Origin: Cohaesibacter celericrescens
GTDB taxonomy: Bacteria; Pseudomonadota; Alphaproteobacteria; Rhizobiales; Cohaesibacteraceae
NCBI RefSeq assembly: GCF_002866925.1
Contig: NZ_PKUQ01000016.1
Coordinates: 124,001 to 188,000 of the forward strand
DNA: 64,000 bases
Reading direction: 5' to 3'
Every line of letters begins with the position of its first letter. The stretch's first letter is position 1. The translations under genes were made by a program, and so were the position numbers. The notes under the pieces are model-generated. The model saw nothing but the letters and a program-made list of their open reading frames with translations, was not told the origin of the DNA and did not search any database. This document shows positions 34,898 to 44,053 of the stretch, in pieces.

Positions 34898-36796
34898 TTA
34901 ATCTTCGACTTCTTCGGACATTTCTAGCCATTTTTCTTCGATTTTCCCCAGCAGAGCCATCAGGTCGACGCGATCTTTGGAAAGTTTTGCGCCTTTTTCC
35001 GGGAACCTTGCATAAAGATTGGGATTGGCCAGCATTTCGTCGATCTTTTCAATGCGGACGCGGATCTTGATCATATCGCGCTCGGCAATTTGAATCTTGC
35101 GGCGCAACGGTGCCTGTTCCTTACGCTTTTCTGCCGAAGAACGCCTTTTTTCAGGGGCCTGTTTGACCTCCGGATCCGCAATTTCTTCCTTTTTGACAGC
35201 TTTTGCTTTTTTTGTGCTGTCGGGGCTGTTGTTATTGGAAAGCAACAGGCGGCGATAGTCATCCAGATCGCCATCATAGGGCTTGCAGGTGCCGTCATGG
35301 ACGATCCAGAGCTGATCAACGCAGGCTTCAATCAGATGGCGATCGTGCGAAATCAGCACCACAGCGCCTTCATAATCATTGATGGCATGCACCAGCGCTT
35401 CACGGCTATCAATATCGAGGTGGTTGGTCGGCTCATCGAGGATGAGCAGATGCGGTCCATCAAACGTTGCCAGACCGAGCAGTAGGCGCGCTTTTTCGCC
35501 GCCTGATAATTTTTTGGCCGCGATATCCATTTTGTCCGTACCCAACCCCATTTGGGCGACGCGGGCGCGAACACGAGATTCCGGTGCATTGGGCATCAAA
35601 GGGCGGACATGCTCAAAGGCATTTTGATCGGGCCTCAGTTCATCCAGTTGATGCTGGGCAAAGAAAGCGATTTTGAGTTTTCCAGCGCGGAATATATGGC
35701 CGTCGTCGATGTCGAGCCGATTTGAAATCAGCTTGGCGAAGGTGGATTTGCCGTTGCCGTTGGCTCCCAGCAGCGCCAGACGGTCATCAGGGTCAATGCG
35801 CAAATCGAGATTGCGCAGAACCGGTTTGCCAGGTTCATAGCCTACCGACGCATTTTCCATGCGGATGAGGGGCGGGGCCATCAGCTTTTCAGGATTAGGA
35901 AAAGTAAGCGGCTTGATATGATCTTCCACCATCGCTGCGATGGGTTTCATCTTTTCTAGGGCTTTGACGCGGCTCTGTGCCTGCTTTGCCTTGGTTGCCT
36001 TGGCTTTGAAGCGATTGATGAAACTTTCGAGATGTTTGCGCTGGTCCAATTGTTTGGACCGCATCTTCTGCTGAAGTTCCAATTGTTCACGGCGGGTGCG
36101 TTCGAAATTGTCATAGCCGCCGCGATAAGACGTTAGCTTGAGTTGATCCAAGTGGGCAATATGATTGACGGCTTTGTTGAGCAAGTCGCGGTCATGGCTG
36201 ATCATCATCACTGTATAGGGATAACGATCTATGTAGTTTTCAAGCCAGAGAGCACCTTCCAAATCGAGATAGTTGGTCGGCTCATCAAGCAGCAGCAGGT
36301 CTGGTTCGGAAAACAGAATTGCGGCCAGAGCAACGCGCATGCGCCAACCACCGGAGAAATCCTTAGTTGGCCTTTGCTGAGCGGCTGTGTCAAATCCCAA
36401 GCCATGCAGAATGGTGGCGGCGCGACTTTCGGCTGAATGGGCGTCAATGTCCGTCAGGCGCAGATGGATATCTGCGATACGATGCGGATCTGTGGCCGTT
36501 TCGGCCTCGGCCAGCAACGCTGCGCGTTCCAGGTCTGCCTTCAGAACAAACGATAGCAAGCTCTCGTCGGACGCTGGCGCTTCCTGCGCCACCTGTCCGA
36601 TGCGCGCACCTTTGCGAATGGTCGTGGTGCCACTTTCTGGACTAAGCTCGCCAACCAACAGTTTGAACAGCGTGGTCTTGCCGGTTCCATTGCGGCCAAC
36701 AAGGCCTATTTTTGAACCCTCAGGTACAACAAGGGTGGCGTCCTCAAAGAGGATACGACCGGCGACACGATATGTGAGATTGTTTATATGCAACAT
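34898..36796 (-). CDS. ABC-F family ATPase (YheS/Uup-like)
   Basis: This 632-aa protein has two ABC ATPase domains and no membrane domain. Domain 1 carries Walker A GRNGTGKTT and signature FSGGWRMRVALA; domain 2 has GANGNGKST and LSGGEKARLLLGLA. Between them is the charged helical interdomain linker typical of ABC-F proteins (about 230-310), and a basic coiled-coil C-terminal region follows (about 540-630). ABC-F proteins act on ribosomes; this architecture resembles YheS. The ATG at 36796 has AAGG 8 bases upstream and the family N-terminus MLHINNLTYRV; ATG 36838 is less likely. Confidence 0.92.
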   Translation of the reverse strand: MLHINNLTYRVAGRILFEDATLVVPEGSKIGLVGRNGTGKTTLFKLLVGELSPESGTTTIRKGARIGQVAQEAPASDESLLSFVLKADLERAALLAEAETATDPHRIADIHLRLTDIDAHSAESRAATILHGLGFDTAAQQRPTKDFSGGWRMRVALAAILFSEPDLLLLDEPTNYLDLEGALWLENYIDRYPYTVMMISHDRDLLNKAVNHIAHLDQLKLTSYRGGYDNFERTRREQLELQQKMRSKQLDQRKHLESFINRFKAKATKAKQAQSRVKALEKMKPIAAMVEDHIKPLTFPNPEKLMAPPLIRMENASVGYEPGKPVLRNLDLRIDPDDRLALLGANGNGKSTFAKLISNRLDIDDGHIFRAGKLKIAFFAQHQLDELRPDQNAFEHVRPLMPNAPESRVRARVAQMGLGTDKMDIAAKKLSGGEKARLLLGLATFDGPHLLILDEPTNHLDIDSREALVHAINDYEGAVVLISHDRHLIEACVDQLWIVHDGTCKPYDGDLDDYRRLLLSNNNSPDSTKKAKAVKKEEIADPEVKQAPEKRRSSAEKRKEQAPLRRKIQIAERDMIKIRVRIEKIDEMLANPNLYARFPEKGAKLSKDRVDLMALLGKIEEKWLEMSEEVED

Positions 36797-36974
36797 GATG
36801 TGCGCCTTTTGCCTCATTTCGCAGTGCTTGGCAATCATTCAAGATCATCAAGAGAGTTTATACCGATACAAATGTTGCGATGGTTATCAGAGCAAGATGC
36901 AATTGTGTCTGTATTTTCACTGGTATTCTGGCCGCGGGGGCTGCAGAGTGCGCTAAAAAGTAAGAGGAACTAGC

Positions 36975-37661
36975 ATGGCCATTAAACTGTATGATCTGTG
37001 TAGTGCAGACAAAAACTCCCGTTTTTCTCCGGCCTGCTGGCGTACGCGCATGGCGCTGGCGCATAAAGGCTTGGAAGTCGAAACCGTACCGACGCTGTTT
37101 AGCGAGATCAGATCCATTGAGGGCGGAGGACAGACAACCGTGCCGGTTATCGCTGATGGTGACACGGTGATGCGGGAGTCATTTGACATTGCTGTTTTTC
37201 TGGAACGTGCCTATCCGGAATTGCCGTCTCTTTTTCGCGGCGAGGGCGGTATTCGTACATCGCAATTTATGCATTGGTGGACCAATGCCACCGTGGATTC
37301 TCAGATCGCGCGGTTCTGTATCCTCGACATCTATAATGGTCTGGATGAGAAAGACAAAAGCTACTTCCGCCAAAGCCGGGAAACGCGTTTCAAGCGACCG
37401 CTGGAGCAAGTTCAGGATAGATCTGAAGAAGCGGTTGTCCGGTTCCGCGAGAGCTTGTTGCCATTGCGTCTGACGATCAGTAAACAGGATTTCATCGGTG
37501 GAGATGTTCCGATCTATGCTGACTATTGCATTTTCGGGTCTTTCCAATGGGGAAGAATGGTTTCGGATTTTGCCTTTTTGGAAACAGATGATCCTGTGGC
37601 GAAGTGGTTCGAGCGTTGTCTTGATCTGTTTGATGGTTTGGGTCGTAATGCTAAAGTCTAA
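36975..37661 (+). CDS. Glutathione S-transferase family protein
   Basis: This 228-aa protein has an N-terminal thioredoxin-like domain (IKLYDLCSADKNSRFSPACWRTRMALAHKGLEVE, then TVPVIADGDTVMRESFDIAVFLE) and an all-helical C-terminal domain. The SFSP-like RFSPACWR segment and overall layout resemble beta-etherase-type GSTs (LigE/LigF group). The substrate is unknown. GAGGA lies about 7 bases before the ATG. It is divergent from the ABC-F gene. Confidence 0.88.
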   Translation: MAIKLYDLCSADKNSRFSPACWRTRMALAHKGLEVETVPTLFSEIRSIEGGGQTTVPVIADGDTVMRESFDIAVFLERAYPELPSLFRGEGGIRTSQFMHWWTNATVDSQIARFCILDIYNGLDEKDKSYFRQSRETRFKRPLEQVQDRSEEAVVRFRESLLPLRLTISKQDFIGGDVPIYADYCIFGSFQWGRMVSDFAFLETDDPVAKWFERCLDLFDGLGRNAKV

Positions 37662-37750
37662 TATGGTCGCGTTTCGTTGATGTTTTAACGGCTTTATAGC
37701 AAGAATTCACACCTTAACTTTGGCCTGCGCTGCGTAGTTGAGAATTAAAC

Positions 37751-37779
37751 TTGCGGGTCGTTCTCCAGAAAGCTATACA
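37751..37779 (+). promoter_or_regulatory. Candidate promoter of ndk
   Basis: TTGCGG (37751-37756) and TATACA (37774-37779) are 17 bases apart, giving a leader of about 80 bases before ndk. Called from motif match alone. Confidence 0.42.
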
Positions 37780-37866
37780 GCGGCAAAATTCGGTTTTGTT
37801 TGTTGGGATTGCTTGGTCAATTTTGGATGAACAGGCTGCCTCGCTCAGTTTACAAGGATATGCTCC

Positions 37867-38289
37867 ATGGCTATTGAACGCACTTTTTCTATCATCAAAC
37901 CAGACGCAACCAAGCGGAATCTGACTGGCAAAATCATTGCTAAATTCGAAGATGCTGGTCTGCGCATCGTTGCGTCTAAACGCATCCATATGAGCAAAGA
38001 ACAGGCTGAAGCGTTTTATGGTGTTCACAAAGACCGCCCATTCTTTGGAGAACTGGTTGACTTCATGATTTCTGAGCCTGTCGTTGTTCAGGTTTTGGAA
38101 GGCGAAGACGCCATCGCGAAAAACCGCGAAGTCATGGGCGCAACCAATCCAGCAGAAGCTGCTGAAGGCACGGTACGCAAGGATTTTGCACTCTCCATCG
38201 GCGAAAACTCTGTTCACGGTTCTGACGCTCCAGAAACCGCAGCTGAAGAAATCAAATTCTTCTTCTCTGATGCTGAGCTGGTTGGCTAA
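37867..38289 (+). CDS. ndk: Nucleoside diphosphate kinase
   Basis: Ndk transfers phosphate from ATP to nucleoside diphosphates through a phosphohistidine. The 140-aa protein starts [18 protein letters not shown] and carries the catalytic H117 in [10 protein letters not shown]. Nucleotide contacts [14 protein letters not shown] and RPFFGELV are conserved. AAGGA lies 9 bases upstream, and a strong terminator follows at 38319-38350. Confidence 0.98.
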   Translation: MAIERTFSIIKPDATKRNLTGKIIAKFEDAGLRIVASKRIHMSKEQAEAFYGVHKDRPFFGELVDFMISEPVVVQVLEGEDAIAKNREVMGATNPAEAAEGTVRKDFALSIGENSVHGSDAPETAAEEIKFFFSDAELVG

Positions 38290-38318
38290 GCTTGCTGTTA
38301 AAAGCGCATAACAAATTC

Positions 38319-38356
38319 AAAAGGCCGTCTGTGATTGCAGACGGCCTTTTTTGTTT
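38319..38356. terminator. Bidirectional terminator between ndk and the LysE-family gene
   Basis: AAAAGGCCGTCTG (38319-38331) and its exact complement (38338-38350) form a 13-bp stem with a 6-nt loop, followed by TT and GTTTGTT on the plus strand and an A-flank on the left. Confidence 0.93.
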
Positions 38357-38372
38357 GTTCTGGTGGTGGTCT

Positions 38373-38993
38373 TTAGCGCGTGGCTGCAGCCAGTGCGACA
38401 CCAAAGCCCATAAAGGTCGCTCCGAGTGTTCGGCGCAGATATTGCATTCGGCGTGGGCTGGTGAAAAAGACGCGCAACCGCCCGCTCAACAGAGCAACGG
38501 TGACATGACTTATTAAGCATACCCCTGCATAAGTGAACGATAGAATGGTGCCATCCTGATAAATTGTATCCGGATGGGATAGGAAGGGCGGAATAATAGA
38601 CAACTGCACGGCAAGAGCTTTGGGGTTGGTCAGGGCAATTCCGACTCCCGTAAAGAACAGGCGTGCCTGTCCCGGATGGCGTATTTCTGTATTGCTCTCG
38701 ATCAGATTGGTGCGATCTCGCCATGTTTTTACACCAAGCCAGATTAGATACAGTCCGCCAATGATTTTGAGGCCGAAAAAGGCTGTTGTGGAGGCCGCCA
38801 TCAATGCGGCCAACCCGAATGTGACCATCAACCCCATAAGAGCCATGCCCAAGGTGTTGCCAAAGGCCGACCAAAGAGTGATGCGGCTACCAAAGCGTAT
38901 CGAATTTGATAGCGTGAGTAAAAGGCCTGGGCCGGGGCTGAAGGCTGGTAAAATGGACAAAGCAACAAAGAGCAGCCAGATTTCGATTGTCAT
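38373..38993 (-). CDS. LysE/RhtB family exporter
   Basis: This 206-aa protein has six predicted membrane helices and the LysE/RhtB opening pattern with SPGPGLLLTLSNSIRFG. YLIWLGVKTWRDR and NPKALAVQLSIIPPFL are family blocks. Members export amino acids such as lysine, threonine or homoserine lactone; the substrate is unknown. The RBS is weak. It is convergent with ndk and shares its terminator. A second LysE-family gene occurs at 61749-62372. Confidence 0.9.
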   Translation of the reverse strand: MTIEIWLLFVALSILPAFSPGPGLLLTLSNSIRFGSRITLWSAFGNTLGMALMGLMVTFGLAALMAASTTAFFGLKIIGGLYLIWLGVKTWRDRTNLIESNTEIRHPGQARLFFTGVGIALTNPKALAVQLSIIPPFLSHPDTIYQDGTILSFTYAGVCLISHVTVALLSGRLRVFFTSPRRMQYLRRTLGATFMGFGVALAAATR

Positions 38994-39192
38994 AGGGGTA
39001 ACTCAAGATTTGAAGGGATTGGTGTATCGGGAAAATCAGGAGAGCCTGTTTTGATTAGGACCAATTTAAAAACAATGCAAGGAATGTGATTCTTTTCGGC
39101 CTCTAAAGCGTTGCCGAGCATTGCTTGAAAGGTCCGAATCTATCACTAAAGTGATGAGATCATATTTTGTTGATGGGCGTAAGGAGACAAAG

Positions 39193-39510
39193 ATGTCCAA
39201 ATTAACTTCCAAATTTATTGTTACAGCTTTTTTGCTGGGTTCATTTGCAGGTCTTTCCGCTCCAGCGCAGGCTGAAGATTTGACCAAAGATCTATTCCGT
39301 GCACGCGTGGTGGATTATTGCCTGTTTGACGAATGGGCGCGTGCCAAAGAAGACGAGACCAAGGGCATTCTGAAGACATGCCAATGCGCTGCCAAGGCCT
39401 ATGTGAAGGGTTTGGAAGACGATGAACTGAACGCTTTGCTAAAAAAAGGTTCTTTGTCTCGCGCGCAAAAGAAAGACGTGTTGAAAGCTTATGCCGTTTG
39501 CAAAAAGTAA
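39193..39510 (+). CDS. Small secreted protein of unknown function
   Basis: This 105-aa protein has a clear signal peptide (SKFIVTAFLLGSFAGLSAPAQA, cleavage after AQA), giving a mature protein of about 80 residues. The mature part is mostly helical and charged, with four cysteines: one in VVDYCLFDEW, two in LKTCQCAAKAY and one in the C-terminal AVCKK. This suggests one or two periplasmic disulfides. I do not recognise the family. The start at 39193 is certain in practice: AAGGAG lies 6 bases upstream. It is a single-gene unit ending at a terminator shared with purN. Confidence 0.82.
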   Translation: MSKLTSKFIVTAFLLGSFAGLSAPAQAEDLTKDLFRARVVDYCLFDEWARAKEDETKGILKTCQCAAKAYVKGLEDDELNALLKKGSLSRAQKKDVLKAYAVCKK

Positions 39511-39530
39511 TTAGTCGTAAGTGAAGCGCC

Positions 39531-39568
39531 AATGAAAAAGCTCAGTATACCAACTGGGCTTTTTCATT
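39531..39568. terminator. Bidirectional terminator overlapping the purN stop
   Basis: A 16-bp stem with one G-T pair and a 6-nt loop joins 39531-39546 to 39553-39568, with A/T flanks on both sides. On the minus strand the right arm encodes the last codons of purN and the stop TGA (39544-39542) sits in the loop-proximal left arm. Confidence 0.9.
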
Positions 39569-40204
39569 TTCGATTGGGTCATTACCCTGATCTATGGTGA
39601 CGCGCAGGCCATTCACGCTGACCTTATCCGCTGCGACCAGCGCCACTGCGCGGGGATAGATCTGATGTTCGACCACCAATATGCGTGCGCTCAAAGTATC
39701 TTCGTCATCATCGTCCAGAACGGGCACCGCCGCTTGACAGATAATCGGTCCGGAATCCATATCCGCACAAACAAAATGTACGGTGCATCCGGCTAGCCGA
39801 CAACCGGTTTCCAAGGCTCGGGTATAGGTGTGTAGACCTTTGAACGAGGGCAGCAGGGAAGGGTGGATGTTGATCATTTTGTTTTCCCACTGACCAACGA
39901 ATTCCGCTGTTAAAATGCGCATGAACCCAGCCAGAACCACAAGCTCGATATCGTGAGCCAGCAGGACCTTCTGGATTTCTGTGTCGAAGGCCTCACGGTC
40001 GCCTTTATAGCCACGGTGATCGACGACAACGGTCTTGATGCCCTCATTCGCAGCGGTTTCCAACCCCTTTGCCTCAGGCTTGTTGGATAGCACCAAGGCG
40101 ATATCGGCAGGATAGGCAGGGTCTTTTGCCGCGTCCAGAATGGCGGTCATGTTGCTGCCACGGCCAGAGATCAGGATGGCTGTGCGTTTTTTTCTCTCAG
40201 CCAT
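39542..40204 (-). CDS. purN: Phosphoribosylglycinamide formyltransferase
   Basis: PurN formylates glycinamide ribonucleotide with 10-formyl-THF in purine synthesis. This 220-aa protein has ILISGRGSNMTAIL for phosphate binding, the catalytic Asn-His-Asp set in INIHPSLLPSFKG and CTVHFVCADMDSGPII, and LAGFMRILT. It begins 2 bases after the purM stop with GGGG 7 bases upstream, so it is translationally coupled to purM. The last eight codons form one arm of the terminator. Confidence 0.96.
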   Translation of the reverse strand: MAERKKRTAILISGRGSNMTAILDAAKDPAYPADIALVLSNKPEAKGLETAANEGIKTVVVDHRGYKGDREAFDTEIQKVLLAHDIELVVLAGFMRILTAEFVGQWENKMINIHPSLLPSFKGLHTYTRALETGCRLAGCTVHFVCADMDSGPIICQAAVPVLDDDDEDTLSARILVVEHQIYPRAVALVAADKVSVNGLRVTIDQGNDPIENEKAQLVY

Positions 40205-40206
40205 CT

Positions 40207-41298
40207 TTAAGCCCCGAAATTGATCATGGTATCGTAAACAACCGCATCTTGATCTCGTGCGGCCAAATGGCCCAAACGCACTGGTGTTTCGCCCGCTTCA
40301 GTGAAAATGTCCATCAGTTGATCAGCTTTGTCCGGATCAACTACGACCATCATACCAACACCACAGTTGAAAGTGCGCAGCATTTCTGTGTTTTGCACGC
40401 CACCCATCGTTTGCAGCCAGCCAAACACGGCAGGCGGGGTTAGTGCCGCCAAATCCAGATGGGCTGCCAGCGTATCAGGCAACACACGAGGAATATTTTC
40501 GGGGAAACCGCCGCCAGTGATATGGGCCAACGCTTTGATCGCACAGGTCTCTTTAATGGCTTTTAGCACCGAGCGCACATAAATGCGTGTGGGTTCGAGC
40601 AAGGCTTCGCCGATGCTTTTCCCCGGTGCGAAGGGCGCACTGTCGGTGAAAGAAAGATTGTTGGCTTCCAGAATCCGGCGGACCAGCGAAAAGCCATTGG
40701 AATGGACACCAGATGAAGCAAGGCCGATGAGCACGTCACCTTCCTGAATGTCTTTGGGCAACAGGGTGCCGCGTTCGGCTGCGCCAACAGAGAAGCCTGC
40801 TAAATCATAATCCTTGGCAGCATACATGCCCGGCATTTCGGCGGTCTCGCCTCCGATCAATGCGCAGTTGGATTGACGGCACCCTTCGGCGATACCGGCA
40901 ATCACATCCGTTGCGGCTTCAACCTCCAGTTTTCCCGTGGCAAAATAATCAAGGAAAAAGAGCGGTTCGGCGCCTTGCACAATAAGATCGTTGACGCACA
41001 TGGCGACCAGATCAATACCGACCGTGTCGTGCTTTCCGGTCTCGATCGCGACTTTGAGCTTGGTTCCCACACCATCATTGGCTGCGACCAACACGGGGTC
41101 TTTAAATCCTGCGGCTTTTAAATCGAACAAGCCTCCAAAGCCGCCGATGTCGGTGTCTGAACCGGGGCGGGAGGTGGATTTTACAATCGGCTTGATGGCA
41201 TTGACCAGCGCGTTGCCCGCATCAATATCCACGCCTGCGTCAGCGTAGGTCAAGTTGTTGGAATGGGAGGGTTTGGGCGCTTGGCTCTGATCGGACAT
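40207..41298 (-). CDS. purM: Phosphoribosylformylglycinamidine cyclo-ligase
   Basis: PurM closes the imidazole ring to form AIR. Motifs include [17 protein letters not shown], the [14 protein letters not shown] nucleotide loop, [11 protein letters not shown] and [17 protein letters not shown]. The 363-aa form starts at 41298, where AGGGA lies 8 bases before the ATG; the longer open frame upstream to 41391 lacks family similarity. It is followed directly by purN. The upstream neighbour is divergent (a CDP-alcohol phosphatidyltransferase). Confidence 0.97.
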   Translation of the reverse strand: MSDQSQAPKPSHSNNLTYADAGVDIDAGNALVNAIKPIVKSTSRPGSDTDIGGFGGLFDLKAAGFKDPVLVAANDGVGTKLKVAIETGKHDTVGIDLVAMCVNDLIVQGAEPLFFLDYFATGKLEVEAATDVIAGIAEGCRQSNCALIGGETAEMPGMYAAKDYDLAGFSVGAAERGTLLPKDIQEGDVLIGLASSGVHSNGFSLVRRILEANNLSFTDSAPFAPGKSIGEALLEPTRIYVRSVLKAIKETCAIKALAHITGGGFPENIPRVLPDTLAAHLDLAALTPPAVFGWLQTMGGVQNTEMLRTFNCGVGMMVVVDPDKADQLMDIFTEAGETPVRLGHLAARDQDAVVYDTMINFGA

Positions 41299-41559
41299 GA
41301 TAAATCCCTGATAGGATGAATGAAGCGAAGGTATTTTGCCCTGAAACACACGAAAATTGCTCAAAATGCAAGCCCTGATGACAAAAAGCATAGGATGCGG
41401 CTTTCAACGGTGAGAAAAGATTTGGAAATAACTGGGTGAAAGACCAAATAGAGCAATATCGCTTGGCGTTATGGTATTTACTGCAAGCCGTGAGTCTCAT
41501 CTGATGTCGAACACGCTTCGCCAACTGACCTGTAATGATTTTATGACGAGTTTGGAATT

Positions 41560-42096
41560 TTGACCCTACCCAATATTATCACCATTGCACGCCTTTTCAT
41601 GGTTCCGCTTGTTGTCTGGCTGCTGGTGGATGGGCGATATGATCTTGCCTTTTGGACCTTTCTTATTGCGGGGCTTTCTGATGCGGTTGATGGGATCTTG
41701 GCCAGAAAACTCAATATGCAATCTCTCTTGGGGGCTTATCTGGATCCTGTGGCGGACAAAGCTCTGTTGGTTAGTATCTATGTCACGCTCGGGTTCATGC
41801 TTGAGATACCGGCCTATATCGTCATTGCCGTCGTCAGTCGCGACATTCTCATTGTCGGGGCGGTCGTGTTGTCCTGGATGATGGGGCAACCTATGGCAAT
41901 GAAGCCTTTGGTGATTTCCAAGGCCAATACTGTTGCACAGATTTTCTTTGCTGGCTTTGTGATGGCCGATTTGGGGTTGCCGCTTGAAGTGAGCAGTGAG
42001 CGACAAATTCTGGGCGTTATTGTTGTGTTGTTTACCGTTACCTCTGCTGTGGCCTATTTGGTCGACTGGATCGGCCATATGACCAAAACCGACTGA
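41560..42096 (+). CDS. CDP-alcohol phosphatidyltransferase family protein (TTG start)
   Basis: This 178-aa inner-membrane enzyme belongs to the family that makes phospholipids such as phosphatidylglycerol phosphate or cardiolipin. The full catalytic motif D-x2-D-G-x2-A-R-x8-G-x3-D-x3-D is present in DAVDGILARKLNMQSLLGAYLDPVAD. Five to six helices are predicted. The start is TTG at 41560: TLPNIITIARL is the expected N-terminus, GGA lies 5 bases upstream and no in-frame ATG is near. It is upstream of perM and hda on the same strand, a common alphaproteobacterial cluster. PgsA is possible, but a second copy elsewhere would be usual. Confidence 0.9.
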   Translation: MTLPNIITIARLFMVPLVVWLLVDGRYDLAFWTFLIAGLSDAVDGILARKLNMQSLLGAYLDPVADKALLVSIYVTLGFMLEIPAYIVIAVVSRDILIVGAVVLSWMMGQPMAMKPLVISKANTVAQIFFAGFVMADLGLPLEVSSERQILGVIVVLFTVTSAVAYLVDWIGHMTKTD

Positions 42097-42221
42097 GTGG
42101 GCGGGCCTGCATATGGGTATCAAATCATTCCGGGGTTGGGTTCCGTGCAAAGCTGTTATAAAACCCACTCATCACGCCTGACACGTAAAACAGGCCCAAG
42201 ACACTGACTTAGGGAGAGCCA

Positions 42222-43331
42222 ATGTCTCTGCAAAAACAGTTTACCGTATGGATGGTTGTGCTCGGGGTGTTTATCCTGTGCCTGTTCCTCTTTCGCAGCG
42301 TTCTGTTGCCGTTTATCGCGGGTATGGCCCTGGCCTATCTTTTGGATCCGGTCGCGGACGGGTTCGAACGGCTGGGCATGAACCGGATGTTCGCGACCAT
42401 TTCGGTTTTGATGCTGTTTGTCTTGATCTTTTTCTTTTTGCTGGTGCTGATCGTACCAACGCTTGCGCATCAGATGAACGGATTTGCTGAAAACTTGCCT
42501 GGCTATATCGCGTCGCTGCAGGAGTTGATTGTTAAATCAAGCTCTGACCATCTGCCAAAGTTTCTTTCGGATTTTGATCCGACCGATTTGCAAAATAGTA
42601 TCAAAGATTTGGTCGGTGAGGGGGCGTCTTGGATCGGTAAGCTAATCCAGTCCTTGTGGAATGGTGGTCAGGCATTGATTGATATGCTTGCATTGATTGT
42701 CATCACGCCCGTTGTCGCCTTCTATTTGCTTTATGACTGGGATCGTATGGTAGAGAAGATTGATGGTTGGCTGCCGCGTGACCATCAATATACCGTGCGA
42801 CGTCTTGCTCGTGACATTGATAACAGTGTTTCAGGCTTTGTGCGCGGTCAGATAATGGTCGGCCTTATTCTGGGTGTGTTTTATGCGCTCAGCCTGTCGC
42901 TTTTGGGCCTCAACTTCGGTCTGTTGATTGGTCTTGTCGCAGGACTGCTCAGCTTTGTTCCCTATGCTGGCGCAACATTGGGATTGTTGGTTTCTACCGG
43001 TGTGGCAATTGTTCAATTCTGGCCCGATCCTGTGCCAATCGGTCTTGCATTTGGGATTTTTGTGATCGGGCAATTTGTTGAAGGCAATATTTTGCAACCG
43101 CGCCTTGTTGGGGAGCGGGTGGGTTTGCATCCGGTTTGGTTGATGTTTGCGCTTTTGGCTTTTGGATCGTTGTTTGGTTTTGTCGGCATGCTGATTGCTG
43201 TACCCGCGGCGGCGGCCGTTGGGGTGATTGTGCGCCATGGGTTACAGCAATATCTGCATTCACCTCTTTATAACGGCCGGAGTGGTGGTCTTATTGTAGG
43301 TGCACCGGACGACGATACGTCAGATGCGTAA
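42222..43331 (+). CDS. AI-2E/PerM family transporter
   Basis: This 369-aa protein has the PerM layout: paired helices at the N-terminus (about 9-40, 60-85), a soluble helical middle (about 90-150), and a C-terminal group of five helices. DWDRMVEKIDGWLPR and FVEGNILQPRLVGERVGLHPVW are family signatures. Family members export AI-2 or act as sodium/proton antiporters; function here is unknown. GGGAG lies 5 bases before the ATG. It is followed after 41 bases by hda. Confidence 0.92.
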   Translation: MSLQKQFTVWMVVLGVFILCLFLFRSVLLPFIAGMALAYLLDPVADGFERLGMNRMFATISVLMLFVLIFFFLLVLIVPTLAHQMNGFAENLPGYIASLQELIVKSSSDHLPKFLSDFDPTDLQNSIKDLVGEGASWIGKLIQSLWNGGQALIDMLALIVITPVVAFYLLYDWDRMVEKIDGWLPRDHQYTVRRLARDIDNSVSGFVRGQIMVGLILGVFYALSLSLLGLNFGLLIGLVAGLLSFVPYAGATLGLLVSTGVAIVQFWPDPVPIGLAFGIFVIGQFVEGNILQPRLVGERVGLHPVWLMFALLAFGSLFGFVGMLIAVPAAAAVGVIVRHGLQQYLHSPLYNGRSGGLIVGAPDDDTSDA

Positions 43332-43372
43332 TATCGGTGTGCAACATTTTAGGTTTGATACGGGAAACATTG

Positions 43373-44053
43373 ATGGTTGGTGATCAAATGTCATTGGGAT
43401 TGCCCCACGAGACGGCAATGGGGCGCGAAGATTTTTTACGTGGCCCCTCCAATGAAGCTGCGTTTGATATGATTGAGCTTTGGCCGGATTGGCCGTCCAC
43501 ATGGTTGCTTTTGGCCGGACCTGTTGGTGCGGGGAAATCCCATCTCGCGCGTATTTGGCGCGACAAGACCAATGCCCGCATCATAACACTGGATGAACTG
43601 AACCGGAGTGACCCGATGGTTCTTGTTGCAGATGGTGCTGTTGTGATTGAAGATGCCGATAGCCGTGAACGGAACGATACAGCCTTGTTCCACCTGCTTA
43701 ACGCGGCGCGAGAAATAGGGTCTTACGTCTTGATCACAGCGCGGGCTTGGCCTGAATCATGGGGGGTGGAGCTGCCGGATCTGATGTCCCGTCTGCGGCT
43801 TACTACGCCCGTCGAGATATTTGAACCAGATGAAGAGTTGCTTCGCTCGGTTATCGTCAAGCTTTTTGCCGATAGACAGTTGGTTCCGGATCCCAATGTT
43901 GTTGAATTTATCGTCATGCGGATGGAGCGATCGATTGCCGCTGCCATCAAAATTGTCGACGCGATTGACCGGGAAGCATTGGCCAGGCGGCGCACCATCA
44001 CCCGACCTTTTGCGTCCACTATTTTAAAAGAGTTGGATGACGGTCTTCATTGA
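43373..44053 (+). CDS. hdaA: DnaA-related regulatory ATPase Hda
   Basis: Hda binds the beta clamp and stimulates hydrolysis of ATP bound to DnaA, preventing re-initiation. This 226-aa protein has an N-terminal clamp-binding motif, QMSLGLP (residues 6-12), then an AAA+ domain with Walker A GPVGAGKSHL and Walker B AVVIEDAD. LPDLMSRLRLTTPVEIFEPDEELL is the conserved Hda/DnaA sensor region with an arginine finger. ATG 43373 puts the clamp motif at the very N-terminus, as in the family; a GTG at 43337 is less likely. It lies between perM and ppk, the usual place in Rhizobiales. Confidence 0.92.
   Translation: MVGDQMSLGLPHETAMGREDFLRGPSNEAAFDMIELWPDWPSTWLLLAGPVGAGKSHLARIWRDKTNARIITLDELNRSDPMVLVADGAVVIEDADSRERNDTALFHLLNAAREIGSYVLITARAWPESWGVELPDLMSRLRLTTPVEIFEPDEELLRSVIVKLFADRQLVPDPNVVEFIVMRMERSIAAAIKIVDAIDREALARRRTITRPFASTILKELDDGLH

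Noticed and set aside
41566..42168. Long open frame on the minus strand opposite the CDP-alcohol phosphatidyltransferase gene
   Set aside because: It is a His/Asn/Lys-rich shadow of a gene with a complete catalytic motif on the plus strand.
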